A stretch of 57,883 nt of DNA from an uncultured Clostridia bacterium (GTDB lineage Bacteria > Bacillota > Clostridia > HGM11327), in the NCBI GenBank assembly GCA_945918795.1, contig CAMEIT010000008.1, positions 1-57,883 of the forward strand. Reading direction: 5' to 3'. Positions within the stretch are counted from its first letter, which is position 1, and each line of letters begins with the position of its first letter. The position numbers and the translations under genes are program-made. Shown here in pieces: positions 34,441-43,015 of the stretch. The notes under the pieces are model-generated. The model did no database searches. It saw nothing but the letters and a program-made list of their open reading frames with translations, and was not told where the DNA came from.

Positions 34441-35969
34441 ACATCAAACGAGAATGTAAATATATCGTCACACCCGTAAAGCTTCACTTCGATTTTTTGT
34501 TTGTATATCACGATTTTCTCAAGTATATTTCCGTAAAAATCATCATCCCACGCGCCTCCCGAAAGCATTTCCTCAAGCTCATTGTAAATATTGCTTTCAA
34601 TATTCCTCTCGGTTTGTTTCGGTGCATTTCCCTTTGATAATTTGTCTTGCAGATTTTTTATCTCGGCGTTGTACTTTGATGAAAGCTCTTCAAACTCTTT
34701 TTTTGTAACAGCGCCTTCTATGTAAAGCTCTATCAGCCGCTTTTTCTTGCTCTCCTCCGACGCAATTTTTCTGCTTATACTGTTTGCTTCGTTTTTGATA
34801 TTGCCGTTCTCAAAAATCACCGTCTCTTTTATAATCTTTTTCGTTTGATTGAGGGCACTGCAGCCTGTTTCGGAAATAATTTTCATTAACAGCTCTTTGA
34901 GTGCGTCGTCATTAATATATACGTTATCACAGCCTGCCGTGCCGTTTTTCGCGTTTTCGGAGCATCTCCACGCCTTGTATGTGCTTGAGTTGCGCCTCTT
35001 TTTTGTAAGCGAAACATAGCTCTTGCCGCACAGACCGCATTTCAGCTTACCTGAAAAGCAATATCTTGCCGAATATTTTTCGCCGTATTTAACAGCCGAC
35101 CCTCGCCTTTGAAGCTCCTTTGCCGTCTTTTCAAAAACATCTCTGCTTATTATCGCCTCATGGTGATTTCTTATAATAACATAGTCCTCTTCGCCCTTGT
35201 TGCATCTTTTTAGATGATCGAGATAGCTCGGAGTATACGTCTTTTTCTGAACGAGATCTCCGCAATATTTTTCATTGCGTAGTATGCGCAGTATAGCCGT
35301 ATTCGACCATGACTTCATATACGATGCAGTCTCAATCCCCTCTTCCTTCAGCTCGCGCGCAATAACGTGAGTCCCTTTTCCCTCAAAAAGAAACTTCCTG
35401 AAAATGAGCCTTACCGTTTCGGCACCGTCCTCATTTACTTTGATTTTTCCGTCTGTCACATCATAGCCGAGCATACTTCTGCCGAAAACAACGCCCTGCT
35501 CCATTCTTCTTTTTTGTCCCCATTTTACTCTGTCGGATGTTTTTCTGCTTTCCTCCTGGGCTATCGATGACATTATGGTAAGCCTGAGCTCGGAATCCGC
35601 ATCGAGAGTGTTTATGTTGTCGTTCATAAAAATAACGCCCACGCCCCACTCTTTCAGTTTGCGCGTATAAAATATGCTGTCGAGCGTATTTCTTGCAAAG
35701 CGGCTTATTTCTTTTGTGATTATAAGACTGAATCTGTGCTTTGAGGCATCATCTATCATCCTGTTGAATGCACTTCTTTTTTGGGTTGAAGTACCCGTAA
35801 CGCCCTCGTCCGCATAAACCTCAACAAGCTCCCAGCATGGAGTGCGGCATATGTATTCCGAAAAATAGCGTTTCTGGCTTTCAAGTGAATTGATCTGGTC
35901 GTCCTTGTCCGTAGATACTCTGCAATACGCCGCGACTCGGATTTTTTCGCCGCTTGATTTTGCTGTCAT
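34437..35969 (-). CDS. Large serine recombinase (SpoIVCA-like site-specific integrase)
   Basis: 510 residues with an N-terminal resolvase catalytic domain: AAYCRVSTDKDDQ (catalytic Ser19), YADEGVTGTSTQKRSAFNRM, ITKEISRFARNTLD. Then the recombinase domain (GYDVTDGKIKVNEDGAETVRLIF, SWSNTAILRILRNEKYCGDL), a zinc-ribbon with KLKCGLCGKSY and a later CSEN...GCDN pair, and a C-terminal coiled coil (residues about 380-450). This is the large-serine-recombinase plan of skin-element and phage integrases, which cut and rejoin attP/attB directionally. Its ATG overlaps the stop of a 63-residue gene (ATGA), and its stop lies at the interrupted cotJC. All catalytic motifs look intact, so it is probably active. 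Confidence 0.94.
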   Translation of the reverse strand: MTAKSSGEKIRVAAYCRVSTDKDDQINSLESQKRYFSEYICRTPCWELVEVYADEGVTGTSTQKRSAFNRMIDDASKHRFSLIITKEISRFARNTLDSIFYTRKLKEWGVGVIFMNDNINTLDADSELRLTIMSSIAQEESRKTSDRVKWGQKRRMEQGVVFGRSMLGYDVTDGKIKVNEDGAETVRLIFRKFLFEGKGTHVIARELKEEGIETASYMKSWSNTAILRILRNEKYCGDLVQKKTYTPSYLDHLKRCNKGEEDYVIIRNHHEAIISRDVFEKTAKELQRRGSAVKYGEKYSARYCFSGKLKCGLCGKSYVSLTKKRRNSSTYKAWRCSENAKNGTAGCDNVYINDDALKELLMKIISETGCSALNQTKKIIKETVIFENGNIKNEANSISRKIASEESKKKRLIELYIEGAVTKKEFEELSSKYNAEIKNLQDKLSKGNAPKQTERNIESNIYNELEEMLSGGAWDDDFYGNILEKIVIYKQKIEVKLYGCDDIFTFSFDV

Positions 35970-36157
35970 AAGGATTCTGCCCTTGCATTCATTTTACGCG
36001 TGCATAAATCAAACTGCCGTTTTGTGATATATCCCTTTTTGTACAGGGAAATTAAAACGGCAGTCTCGATATTCAGAATAAATCTTTTGTTTTCCGCAAG
36101 CGCCCGTATGCTAACGGCATTGTCTGCGTCAAATTTAATATTGCGGCGTTTTCGCAT
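35966..36157 (-). CDS. Small protein coupled to the recombinase (63 aa)
   Basis: Strong ribosome binding site GGAGGTGAT, 8 bases before the ATG at 36157. The product is basic at the start (MRKRRNIKFD), with ALAENKRFILNIETAVL, then a short C-terminal helix pair SLYKKGYITKRQFDLCTRKM. The last part resembles SHOCT-like or other short helical modules, but I cannot name the family. Its stop overlaps the recombinase start, so both are made together; a recombination directionality factor is an attractive guess because large serine recombinases need one for excision. A putative -10 (TATAAT on the minus strand at 36198-36193) lies 36 bases upstream. Confidence 0.82.
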   Translation of the reverse strand: MRKRRNIKFDADNAVSIRALAENKRFILNIETAVLISLYKKGYITKRQFDLCTRKMNARAESL

Positions 36158-36233
36158 ATCAATCACCTCCGATATTAAATTCTATTCGCTGTATTATATA
36201 AAAATGCCTCCGCATAATTCTGTTAAAAACAAA

Positions 36234-36277
36234 TTTACGCCGAAAATATAACCCGGCAGATTATACTTCGGCGTAAA
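36234..36277 (-). terminator. Terminator after the GH78-like gene
   Basis: Eleven-base stem TTTACGCCGAA / TTCGGCGTAAA with a 22-base loop, followed on the minus strand by TTTGTTTTTAAC. It separates the sugar genes from the recombinase pair, arguing against one operon. Confidence 0.85.
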
Positions 36278-36289
36278 GCAAGCGTTAAT

Positions 36290-38407
36290 TTATAATATTT
36301 CGCATTCTATCTCTTCGGGAACGCATACCTGAGTTTTTCTCCCCTTTTTCATACTGCACGTTATGTATCCGAATGGCGTCGGAACGCTTATATAAGCGTA
36401 ATCATAATCGTAAAGTCTCGGCTTCAATACTATCTTTTTATAGCCTGCCTCGACCATTTCAAGCCCCAAAAGCTGCTTCGGAAGCTGATATGCGGGAGTT
36501 CCTCCCCATGCGTGGCTGTAATCAAACGGATATCCGTCCTCGGGGGCAAGCCAGCCCTCCTGAAGCCCCTTGCCGAACTCCTCAATGGAAGGCTTCCATT
36601 TGTCAAGCTCTTTGAAGCCGTATTTCTCAAAAATTTCCGCCTTTCTGAGTGCCGACAGAACAAAGTGCATGAAATACGGCTGTACATCGATAAGCTCTTT
36701 GTCAATCACGACTCTCTCCATAATGCGTGCCGATTCTTTTTCATCGCATAATCCGTAAAGCACCGCAAGAGTATTGCTGTGTTTTGAATAGTAGCGCTTT
36801 GTGCTGTTTTTCGGCAACCATTCATTAGTCTGTGAGGGCGTGTTGAGTCCGTCAAAATAAATGCCCTCTTTTGCATCGTACAAATTATCATTGAATGCAG
36901 TCTTAAGCTTATCCGCGCGCAGAGAATATTTTTCGCTGTTTTCGGTATCGCCCGTCAGTGAGCATATTTTTGATGCCGTTTTAAGTGCTCCGTAATAGAA
37001 AGCATTCAGACAGGTCTGACCGAGCGCTTTCGGCGGATGATGAAGCGAATATCCGTCTGCCACTATCCAGTCCACAAACATATAGTCGGGCGGATTCTCA
37101 ATGAGTCCCGTTTCGCCTATATAACCGTTAAATCTGTTCAGCAGTATGTGAAGCGCATCGACACACGTATCAAGCAATTTTTTATTTCCCGTAAAGCTAT
37201 ATACGTCATAAAGCATCTGAACCCATATGAGGCTGTACGTCGTGTGAAACATTTTTCCGTTATTATTGCGCAGTAATTCAGCCGTTCTCACAACGTCAAA
37301 TTCAGCAAGGCGCATATCACCAAAGCAGAACGCCGAAATAAGACTTTCAATATAATAATCTCCCGTGCAGGCAAGCGGTTCCTGATGCAAAGGACTGTCA
37401 AGGTGCATTGTCTGACGGCATATCCGCGTTGTCCATTTGCACACCTCAAACACCTTGTTCATTGCGCTGTCACTGCACTTGAAGTAGCCTTCCTCTTCAA
37501 CCGGGTAACACGTCGCCACGGCATACGGCTTTATTTGAGCGACCTTATCGGAATTGTTGATTACAGTCAGTTCATAAGCGCCTATGCTGTGGAGCTGTAT
37601 GCTTCTGAAGCTCATTGTTTTATTTGCCGTCACCCTTTCGGAAGAATATCTGCATATGCTTTTTTCATAGCATTTTACTTCTACCGAACATATTCCGTCA
37701 CATTCTATGTCAAATGCAACGTGTGCGGCATATATTTTATCAAAAAATACATTCACAACACTTTCCGTGCCGGGCAAAACTTCTATCACATCGTCGGAGA
37801 CGGGTTTTACTTTTTCCATGCTCAGCATAGGTATAGGTGCGTCTATTGTATTCCATATGTTTTCTGCAACGTCGCTTTCTCCCCATTCATCTTCTGAATT
37901 TGATGCGTTATAAAAAAATGCACGCGGATGTTTTCTGTTGATGCGTGAATGCCACGTTTCATCAGTCTCAAAATGAATGCTTGTTCCGTCCTCACAAAAA
38001 GCCAGCGCGCTGAGCATAAATCCGCCGTGTCCTCTTGAAAAATCGTTCATGCGAATAGGCGACAGCTGAACGTCGGCATAAAAATTCAGTTCGTTTGTAT
38101 CGGGAAAAACAGTGTACAAATTCGAATACCTGTTCATATACGGGCAAAGTGCGAAAAAGTCACGGCTTTCATTGACAGGTCCCTCACCTATATACTCCCC
38201 GTTTAACCATAACCTGAAATTGGTATCACCCGAAACACGTATAACAAGCTTTTCGATTTTCTTTTCTGTTTTGTACGTCCTTGCAAATTCGGCAACACAG
38301 TAATTAAACTGCTTATTCTCCGAAAATTCCGATAAGTATGTATTCTGATATTCCGGATACCGTTTTTTGCTCAACCATATCCAATTTTCATGTTTTAAGC
38401 GTTCCAT
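36290..38407 (-). CDS. GH78-like alpha-L-rhamnosidase
   Basis: 705 residues without signal peptide, so probably cytoplasmic. N-terminal beta-sandwich parts (FRLWLNGEYIGEGPVNE, ETDETWHSRI) are followed by an (alpha/alpha)6 barrel. The GH78 hallmark DCPxRxExxGWxGD appears as DSPLHQEPLACTGD at about residue 337, keeping Asp, Glu and Asp but with His for Arg and Cys for Trp; the C-terminal WAPEDGYPFDYSHAWGGTP and YKKIVLKPRL blocks are typical of the family. Substrate is inferred as alpha-L-rhamnosides; a related specificity is possible. GGAG precedes the ATG at 38407. It has its own promoter. Confidence 0.78.
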   Translation of the reverse strand: MERLKHENWIWLSKKRYPEYQNTYLSEFSENKQFNYCVAEFARTYKTEKKIEKLVIRVSGDTNFRLWLNGEYIGEGPVNESRDFFALCPYMNRYSNLYTVFPDTNELNFYADVQLSPIRMNDFSRGHGGFMLSALAFCEDGTSIHFETDETWHSRINRKHPRAFFYNASNSEDEWGESDVAENIWNTIDAPIPMLSMEKVKPVSDDVIEVLPGTESVVNVFFDKIYAAHVAFDIECDGICSVEVKCYEKSICRYSSERVTANKTMSFRSIQLHSIGAYELTVINNSDKVAQIKPYAVATCYPVEEEGYFKCSDSAMNKVFEVCKWTTRICRQTMHLDSPLHQEPLACTGDYYIESLISAFCFGDMRLAEFDVVRTAELLRNNNGKMFHTTYSLIWVQMLYDVYSFTGNKKLLDTCVDALHILLNRFNGYIGETGLIENPPDYMFVDWIVADGYSLHHPPKALGQTCLNAFYYGALKTASKICSLTGDTENSEKYSLRADKLKTAFNDNLYDAKEGIYFDGLNTPSQTNEWLPKNSTKRYYSKHSNTLAVLYGLCDEKESARIMERVVIDKELIDVQPYFMHFVLSALRKAEIFEKYGFKELDKWKPSIEEFGKGLQEGWLAPEDGYPFDYSHAWGGTPAYQLPKQLLGLEMVEAGYKKIVLKPRLYDYDYAYISVPTPFGYITCSMKKGRKTQVCVPEEIECEIL

Positions 38408-38466
38408 ATAATATCTCCGTATTAAATATTTTGCGCGCATTCCGTAGCATACGGCACTGTATTTTT

Positions 38467-38495
38467 ATTTTCGCATATTAAAGGCAATTTGTCAA
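38467..38495 (-). promoter_or_regulatory. Sigma-A-like promoter of the GH78-like gene
   Basis: On the minus strand TTGACA (38495-38490), 17-base spacer, GAAAAT (38472-38467), 60 bases before the start. A short hairpin-forming stretch, CCGTAGCATACGG (38442-38454), lies between promoter and start. Confidence 0.8.
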
Positions 38496-38533
38496 GCAAA
38501 AATTTACCCCGCAAAACGTCATGTGTTAAAACG

Positions 38534-38569
38534 AAAATACTCTCCGAAAAATAATTCGGAGAGTATTTT
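38534..38569 (-). terminator. Terminator after the Gfo/Idh gene
   Basis: Fifteen-base perfect stem (38534-38548 with 38555-38569), six-base loop, symmetrical AAAA/TTTT ends. It ends the uxuA-led operon before the GH78-like gene. Confidence 0.92.
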
Positions 38570-38605
38570 GTAATTTACCCGTCAATCATTTCAGTGAAAA
38601 ACAGC

Positions 38606-39808
38606 TCAGATCTTCTTTTCTCCCTGTATGCACATCTGCGAATTAACATTTACCTTTCTTCTTGATGTTGCAACTCTCTTCATAAGCTCATCCTTAAAGA
38701 GGTCCTCATCAAAAGGTATCTCCACATCCTTGCCGAGCCAGCCTGACAAGTGCATAGCATTTGAAAGTGTGAGCGAATTGATTCCCTCACAGCCCTCTGC
38801 GATAAGCGGCTCGTTTCTCAGAATATGCGCCGCAAAAGCATTCAGAACGCCTATGTGCTGCGTATTTGGGCCTGTCGTTTCAACATCCTTATCCTCAATT
38901 AATTTCGGCGAACCGAATGACGCGGTTATGTTCTTGTCATAAGTAAATGTGGTTATGTCCGTTTCAAGCTTCCATACGTGGAGTCTCTCGTCATCGCATA
39001 CTATCTTGCCCTTTTCGCAGGAAATTTCAAGGCGGTTTGATCCCGGTGCGTCTCCCGTTGTGGCAATAAATGTACCCGTTGCGCCGTTTGCGTACTCAAC
39101 ATATGCCGTAACATCATCTTCAACCTCAATATCATGCCACTTGCCGAAGTGCATTTTAGCGGAAACCTTTACAGGCATACCGCACAGCCATTGGAAAAGA
39201 TCGAGGTTATGCGGACACTGATTGAGCAGAACACCGCCGCCTTCGCCGCTCCATGTAGCACGCCATGAACCAGAATCGTAATACCTCTGTGATCTGTACC
39301 AATCTGTAATTATCCATGAGGTTCTTCTTATCGCGCCCATTTCTCCGCTGTGAAGCAGTTCGTAAATCTTGCGGTAGCACGGATTTGTTCTCTGATTGAA
39401 CATTACGCCGAATGTGATCTCGGGGTGCTTCTTTGCTACTTCATTCATTTCTCTTACCTGCTTTGTATATACGCCGGCAGGCTTTTCGCTCATAACATGA
39501 ATGCCGTTTTCTATCGCCTCGATAACGTACCTCGGGTGGTCATAATGCGGAACGGCTACAATTGCCGCTTCAATCTTGCCTGATTTCAGCATTGCGCTTG
39601 CATCGTCAAACATTTCCACATCCTCATGCTCTTCGCCCTCTGCTTTTCTGTTTTCAAGATTCTTTCTTGCCCAATCAAGTCTTTTTTCGTCAATATCCGC
39701 GACTGCTCTCACCTCAAGCTCAGGGCACGCACCGTTAAGAATGTTATTGAAGTGTCCCGAACCCATGTTTCCTATTCCGATAATACCGATTTTAATTTTA
39801 TCAGCCAT
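38606..39808 (-). CDS. Gfo/Idh/MocA-family oxidoreductase
   Basis: 400 residues; NAD(P)-binding GIIGIGNMGSGHFNNI at the start, then AAIVAVPHYDHPRYVIEAIENGIHVMSEKPAGV (EKP motif), and the C-terminal sugar-binding half with GGGVLLNQCPHNLDLFQWL. Members oxidise or reduce sugars, inositols or amino-sugars. GAGGAG stands 6 bases before the ATG at 39808; the frame opens earlier at 39883. It follows the TIM-barrel gene in the uronate operon, so it probably handles a sugar released by the local hydrolases; which one is not readable. Confidence 0.93.
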   Translation of the reverse strand: MADKIKIGIIGIGNMGSGHFNNILNGACPELEVRAVADIDEKRLDWARKNLENRKAEGEEHEDVEMFDDASAMLKSGKIEAAIVAVPHYDHPRYVIEAIENGIHVMSEKPAGVYTKQVREMNEVAKKHPEITFGVMFNQRTNPCYRKIYELLHSGEMGAIRRTSWIITDWYRSQRYYDSGSWRATWSGEGGGVLLNQCPHNLDLFQWLCGMPVKVSAKMHFGKWHDIEVEDDVTAYVEYANGATGTFIATTGDAPGSNRLEISCEKGKIVCDDERLHVWKLETDITTFTYDKNITASFGSPKLIEDKDVETTGPNTQHIGVLNAFAAHILRNEPLIAEGCEGINSLTLSNAMHLSGWLGKDVEIPFDEDLFKDELMKRVATSRRKVNVNSQMCIQGEKKI

Positions 39809-39947
39809 TGTATTCTCCTCACTTTCCGGCAGATAGTAATGTAATATAAATATAAAATACGTATAAAGGCATTCATAATTCAAGTGCTCTCAAAAAGCGA
39901 CCTCATTATCGAGTGCCGATACAAATAATTTTCCGAAGCTTGCCCAA

Positions 39948-40790
39948 TCAAATCTCGCTGATTATTTTTTTCAGTGAATCTGCGGCAAAACCAAACGCCT
40001 CTTCACATGATGCAAATGAAAATCTGCCCATATGCTTACGTTCATCATCGTTTGCAAGATTTTCAATTCCGACAAATCCTGCAAGGTGCGGCTCTATCGT
40101 AAGCACACCGCCGCCCATTGCGGAATATTCTTTAAGATAATCCTTTATTCCGGCAACTCCGTACCCTGCCGGAACAATGTCGCCGTTTGGAAGAGCGTCC
40201 TTTATGTGGTGATAATAAACATAGCCCTTGAGCATATCCCATGCCTCTTTAACATCCTGCGAAGCCTGAATGAAATTTGCCGCATCGAAAACACACTTTA
40301 TCTGCGGCAGAGCTTTGATAATCTCAAGGCACTGCGGTGCAAGCTCTCCGTAAATTCCCTTTTCGTTTTCGTGGCAAAGCACAACATTGCTCCCCTTTGC
40401 CGCGTCAACATATTTCGAAAGGCGTTCAAGCACTGCGTCAGAATACTCTTTTTTACCTTCTGTGCCGTAAAAACTGAAAATCCTTATACATGACGCCTGC
40501 ATTATTTCGGCTGTCTGAACAGTGCGCTTGAATTTTTCAAGCTCTTTGTCAAAATCATCGTTTATGTTTATCTTGCCGATAGGTGAGCCTATCGACCACA
40601 CTTTTATCCCGGCATCCGAATAAACAGAATAAAATTCCTTTGCTTCCTTTTCCGTGAGCTGTGATACATTTTTGCCGTTTATTCCGCGAACCTCAATATA
40701 TCCTATCTCATTGTCTTTGAGCGCCTGAACTTGTTCCGTGATTTCACTGCTTGCCTCGTCCGCAAAAGCACATAATACTAAATTACTCAT
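39948..40790 (-). CDS. Xylose isomerase-like TIM-barrel epimerase/isomerase
   Basis: 280 residues of the AP-endonuclease-2/sugar-phosphate isomerase fold: LCAFADEASSEITEQVQAL, YIEVRGINGKNVSQL, LCHENEKGIYGE, CVFDAANFIQASQDVKEAW and HHIKDALPNGDIVPAGYGV, with the expected metal ligands Glu, Asp and His. Usually an epimerase or isomerase of keto sugars. GGAGAAG precedes the ATG. Placed between the SDR and Gfo/Idh genes, so it likely acts on a sugar intermediate of the same route. Confidence 0.9.
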   Translation of the reverse strand: MSNLVLCAFADEASSEITEQVQALKDNEIGYIEVRGINGKNVSQLTEKEAKEFYSVYSDAGIKVWSIGSPIGKININDDFDKELEKFKRTVQTAEIMQASCIRIFSFYGTEGKKEYSDAVLERLSKYVDAAKGSNVVLCHENEKGIYGELAPQCLEIIKALPQIKCVFDAANFIQASQDVKEAWDMLKGYVYYHHIKDALPNGDIVPAGYGVAGIKDYLKEYSAMGGGVLTIEPHLAGFVGIENLANDDERKHMGRFSFASCEEAFGFAADSLKKIISEI

Positions 40791-40862
40791 AAATCTTCTC
40801 CGTTCTTTAATATACAGATTTTTTACCGATTCAAAGTCTCTTTTTTCGACTCAAGCCTTCAC

Positions 40863-41690
40863 TTATACTCCCGAGTATGCCGAAAAGCCTCCGTCTACCG
40901 GAATAACCGCTCCCGTCACAAACGATGCCGCATCAGAATCCGTAAGGAATCTCAGCGCACCCAAAAGCTCTTCCGGTTTGCCGAAGCGCTTTACAGGCGT
41001 TGCGTTCAGAATCTTGTTTGTTCTTTCAGTCGGAGTGCCGTCATCGTTAAACAAAAGCTTTCTGTTCTGATTTGTTACAAAAAATCCCGGTGCAATGGCA
41101 TTTACTCTGATGCCTGCCTCGGCAAAATGCACAGCAAGCCACTGTGTAAAATTAGATACAGCAGCCTTTGCCGCACTGTATGCAGGAATTTTCGTCAATG
41201 GCGTATATGCGTTCATGGAAGAAATATTCACTATCGAACAGCCTTCCTCGCCTATCATATCCTTTGCAAAAACCTGTGTAGGTATAAGCACGCCCATTAT
41301 ATTGAGATTAAATACAAAGTCAAAGCCCGACTTTTCAAGATTGAAAAATGTTTTTATATCATCTCTTGCCTCGTCACCGCACTCGAATATTTCATGGTCG
41401 GTCGTCGCCCTGGGATTGTTTCCTCCTGCGCCGTTTATGAGCACCGTACATTTGCCCATATCTGCCAATATCTTTTCATGCGCCGCCTCAATGCTTTTTT
41501 TGTCGAGGCAATCAGCCGCATATGCCTTTGCCGTGTAGCCATTTGCATTTATCTCGGAAGCGGTTTTTTGTGCCGCCGCTTCGTTTATATCGAGTACAGC
41601 CACACTGTATCCTGCCCTTGCCATTTCGCCTGCAAACGCCGTGCATAAAACGCCGCCGCCGCCCGTTATAACACAAACCTTTTTGTCCAT
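40863..41690 (-). CDS. uxuB: SDR oxidoreductase, probable D-mannonate oxidoreductase (fructuronate reductase)
   Basis: 275-residue classical short-chain dehydrogenase: cofactor loop ITGGGGVLCTAFAGEMA, NGAGGNNPRA, active site Ser (IVNISSMNAYTPLTKIPAYSAAK) and YSAAK, with GIRVNAIAPGFF and PVDGGFSAYSGV at the end. The insertion (TTDHEIFECGDEARDDIKTFFNL) is typical of SDR-type UxuB. AAAGGAG precedes the ATG. In the uxuA-uxuB pair it would reduce fructuronate to mannonate. Specificity rests on context and the insertion. Confidence 0.85.
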   Translation of the reverse strand: MDKKVCVITGGGGVLCTAFAGEMARAGYSVAVLDINEAAAQKTASEINANGYTAKAYAADCLDKKSIEAAHEKILADMGKCTVLINGAGGNNPRATTDHEIFECGDEARDDIKTFFNLEKSGFDFVFNLNIMGVLIPTQVFAKDMIGEEGCSIVNISSMNAYTPLTKIPAYSAAKAAVSNFTQWLAVHFAEAGIRVNAIAPGFFVTNQNRKLLFNDDGTPTERTNKILNATPVKRFGKPEELLGALRFLTDSDAASFVTGAVIPVDGGFSAYSGV

Positions 41691-41727
41691 ATTAATTCTC
41701 CTTTTTTCAAGCTTCGTGTCTTAAAAC

Positions 41728-42774
41728 TCATTCTCCACGCGACAATTTGTCGATAGCCTCCCACAGACCATTTATATATGCCGCACCGAGTGCCCTGTCA
41801 TATAATCCGTATCCGTAGCGTCCCGTTTCTCCCCAAATCATTCTGCCGTGATCGGGGCGTATGTAGCCGTCAAAGCCGACATCGTGAAGAGCTTTTGTAA
41901 TTCCGTAAATATCAAGCGAGCCGCATGACGTCGGATGCGCCGTCTCGTGGAACTGTCTGTAACCCGTATGCTTGATATTCCTGATATGTGCAAAATGTAT
42001 TCTGTCGCCGAATTTATGTATCATATGAATGAGGTCATTGTTTACATCGGCTCCGAGCGAGCCTGTGCAGAATGTCAGTCCGTTTTCCTTCATATCAACT
42101 ATTTTCAGGAAACGTTCAATATTTTGCTCGTTTGTTATTATCCTCGGCAAGCCGAATATTCCCCACGGCGGATCGTCGGGATGAATAGCCATATTTACAC
42201 CTGCCTCATGAGCAACGGGTATGACTTTTTTCAAAAACGCCGCCAGATTGTCCCAAAGCATCTCCTCGGTTATATTCTCATATTGGCTCAATACATCCTT
42301 GAGCCCTTCTTTTGTGTAGCTTTCGTCCCAGCCCGGAAGAGAAAGACTGCCCTTTACAGGGTCCATTGAAAGCACGGTATTCTCGTCGTACGCAAGAGAA
42401 TTCGAGCCGTCCGATGATTTACGTTCAAGCTCGCTTCTGAGCCAATCGAAAACGGGCATAAAATTGTAGCATACGCATTTTACTCCAGCTTCTCCGAGGC
42501 GGCGTATATTTTCGCAGTAATTTTCAATCAAGGCAGGTGCATTTTCATTCCCAAGCTTTATATCCTCCGGAACGGGAACACTTTCCACCACCTCAAATTT
42601 GAGACCATGCTTTTCAGCGTCGTCCTTTATCTTTTTTATGCTTTCTCTGCTCCACACTCCTCCTGCGGGCACATCGTACACTGCCGAGACTATCGAATAA
42701 ATCTGTGGTATCTGAGAAATTTTTTCAAGACTTACCGGGTCCGAGTCACCGTAATGTCTGAACGTCATCTTCAT
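41728..42774 (-). CDS. uxuA: Mannonate dehydratase
   Basis: Dehydrates D-mannonate to 2-keto-3-deoxygluconate, in uronate breakdown. MTFRHYGDSDPVSLEKISQIP, NMAIHPDDPPWGIFGLPRI, FCTGSLGADVNNDL and FAHIRNIKH are family blocks with the metal ligands. About 348 residues. The ATG at 42774 matches the family start; the frame reaches a GTG at 42786 that lies nearer to AAGGAAG, so the start is uncertain by four codons. First gene of the uxuA-uxuB-isomerase-Gfo operon, divergent from an AraC regulator. Confidence 0.94.
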   Translation of the reverse strand: MKMTFRHYGDSDPVSLEKISQIPQIYSIVSAVYDVPAGGVWSRESIKKIKDDAEKHGLKFEVVESVPVPEDIKLGNENAPALIENYCENIRRLGEAGVKCVCYNFMPVFDWLRSELERKSSDGSNSLAYDENTVLSMDPVKGSLSLPGWDESYTKEGLKDVLSQYENITEEMLWDNLAAFLKKVIPVAHEAGVNMAIHPDDPPWGIFGLPRIITNEQNIERFLKIVDMKENGLTFCTGSLGADVNNDLIHMIHKFGDRIHFAHIRNIKHTGYRQFHETAHPTSCGSLDIYGITKALHDVGFDGYIRPDHGRMIWGETGRYGYGLYDRALGAAYINGLWEAIDKLSRGE

Positions 42775-42842
42775 ATTTATGCACACACTTCCTTTGCAAT
42801 GAATATTAATAAAAACAGTATATAAAATATCTTATTAAAGCT

Positions 42843-42880
42843 ATTATACAACACATTACAAGCAATAAAATTGTATATTT
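42843..42880 (-). promoter_or_regulatory. uxuA promoter with adjacent operator repeat
   Basis: On the minus strand a good -10 TATAAT (42848-42843) but a poor -35 (ATTTTA, 42871-42866), typical of an activated promoter. The repeat TTGTATATTT (42871-42880) touches the -35. Confidence 0.6.
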
Positions 42881-42902
42881 TTTCATTTTATATTGTATAT
42901 TT
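42871..42902. promoter_or_regulatory. Two direct repeats, candidate AraC operator
   Basis: TTGTATATTT at 42871-42880 and again at 42893-42902, starting 22 bases apart (two helical turns). AraC/XylS regulators bind such spaced direct repeats next to the -35 of the promoter they activate. One repeat abuts the uxuA promoter and the other contains the -35 of the araC-type gene, implying activation of one and self-control of the other. Inferred from spacing only. Confidence 0.6.
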
Positions 42903-42921
42903 AAGACAATAGTGATATAAT
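42893..42921 (+). promoter_or_regulatory. Promoter of the AraC-family gene
   Basis: TTGTAT (42893-42898), 17-base spacer, extended -10 TATAAT (42916-42921) preceded by TGA. The start codon is 95 bases downstream. Confidence 0.72.
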
Positions 42922-43015
42922 TATCTATATAATCTGTCAGTCAGGCTTACACTGTTCGAGGTACTGTTTTCAAAGCCGATTACTGATATAAAAAGCAAGA
43001 AAGTGCGGCACGACA

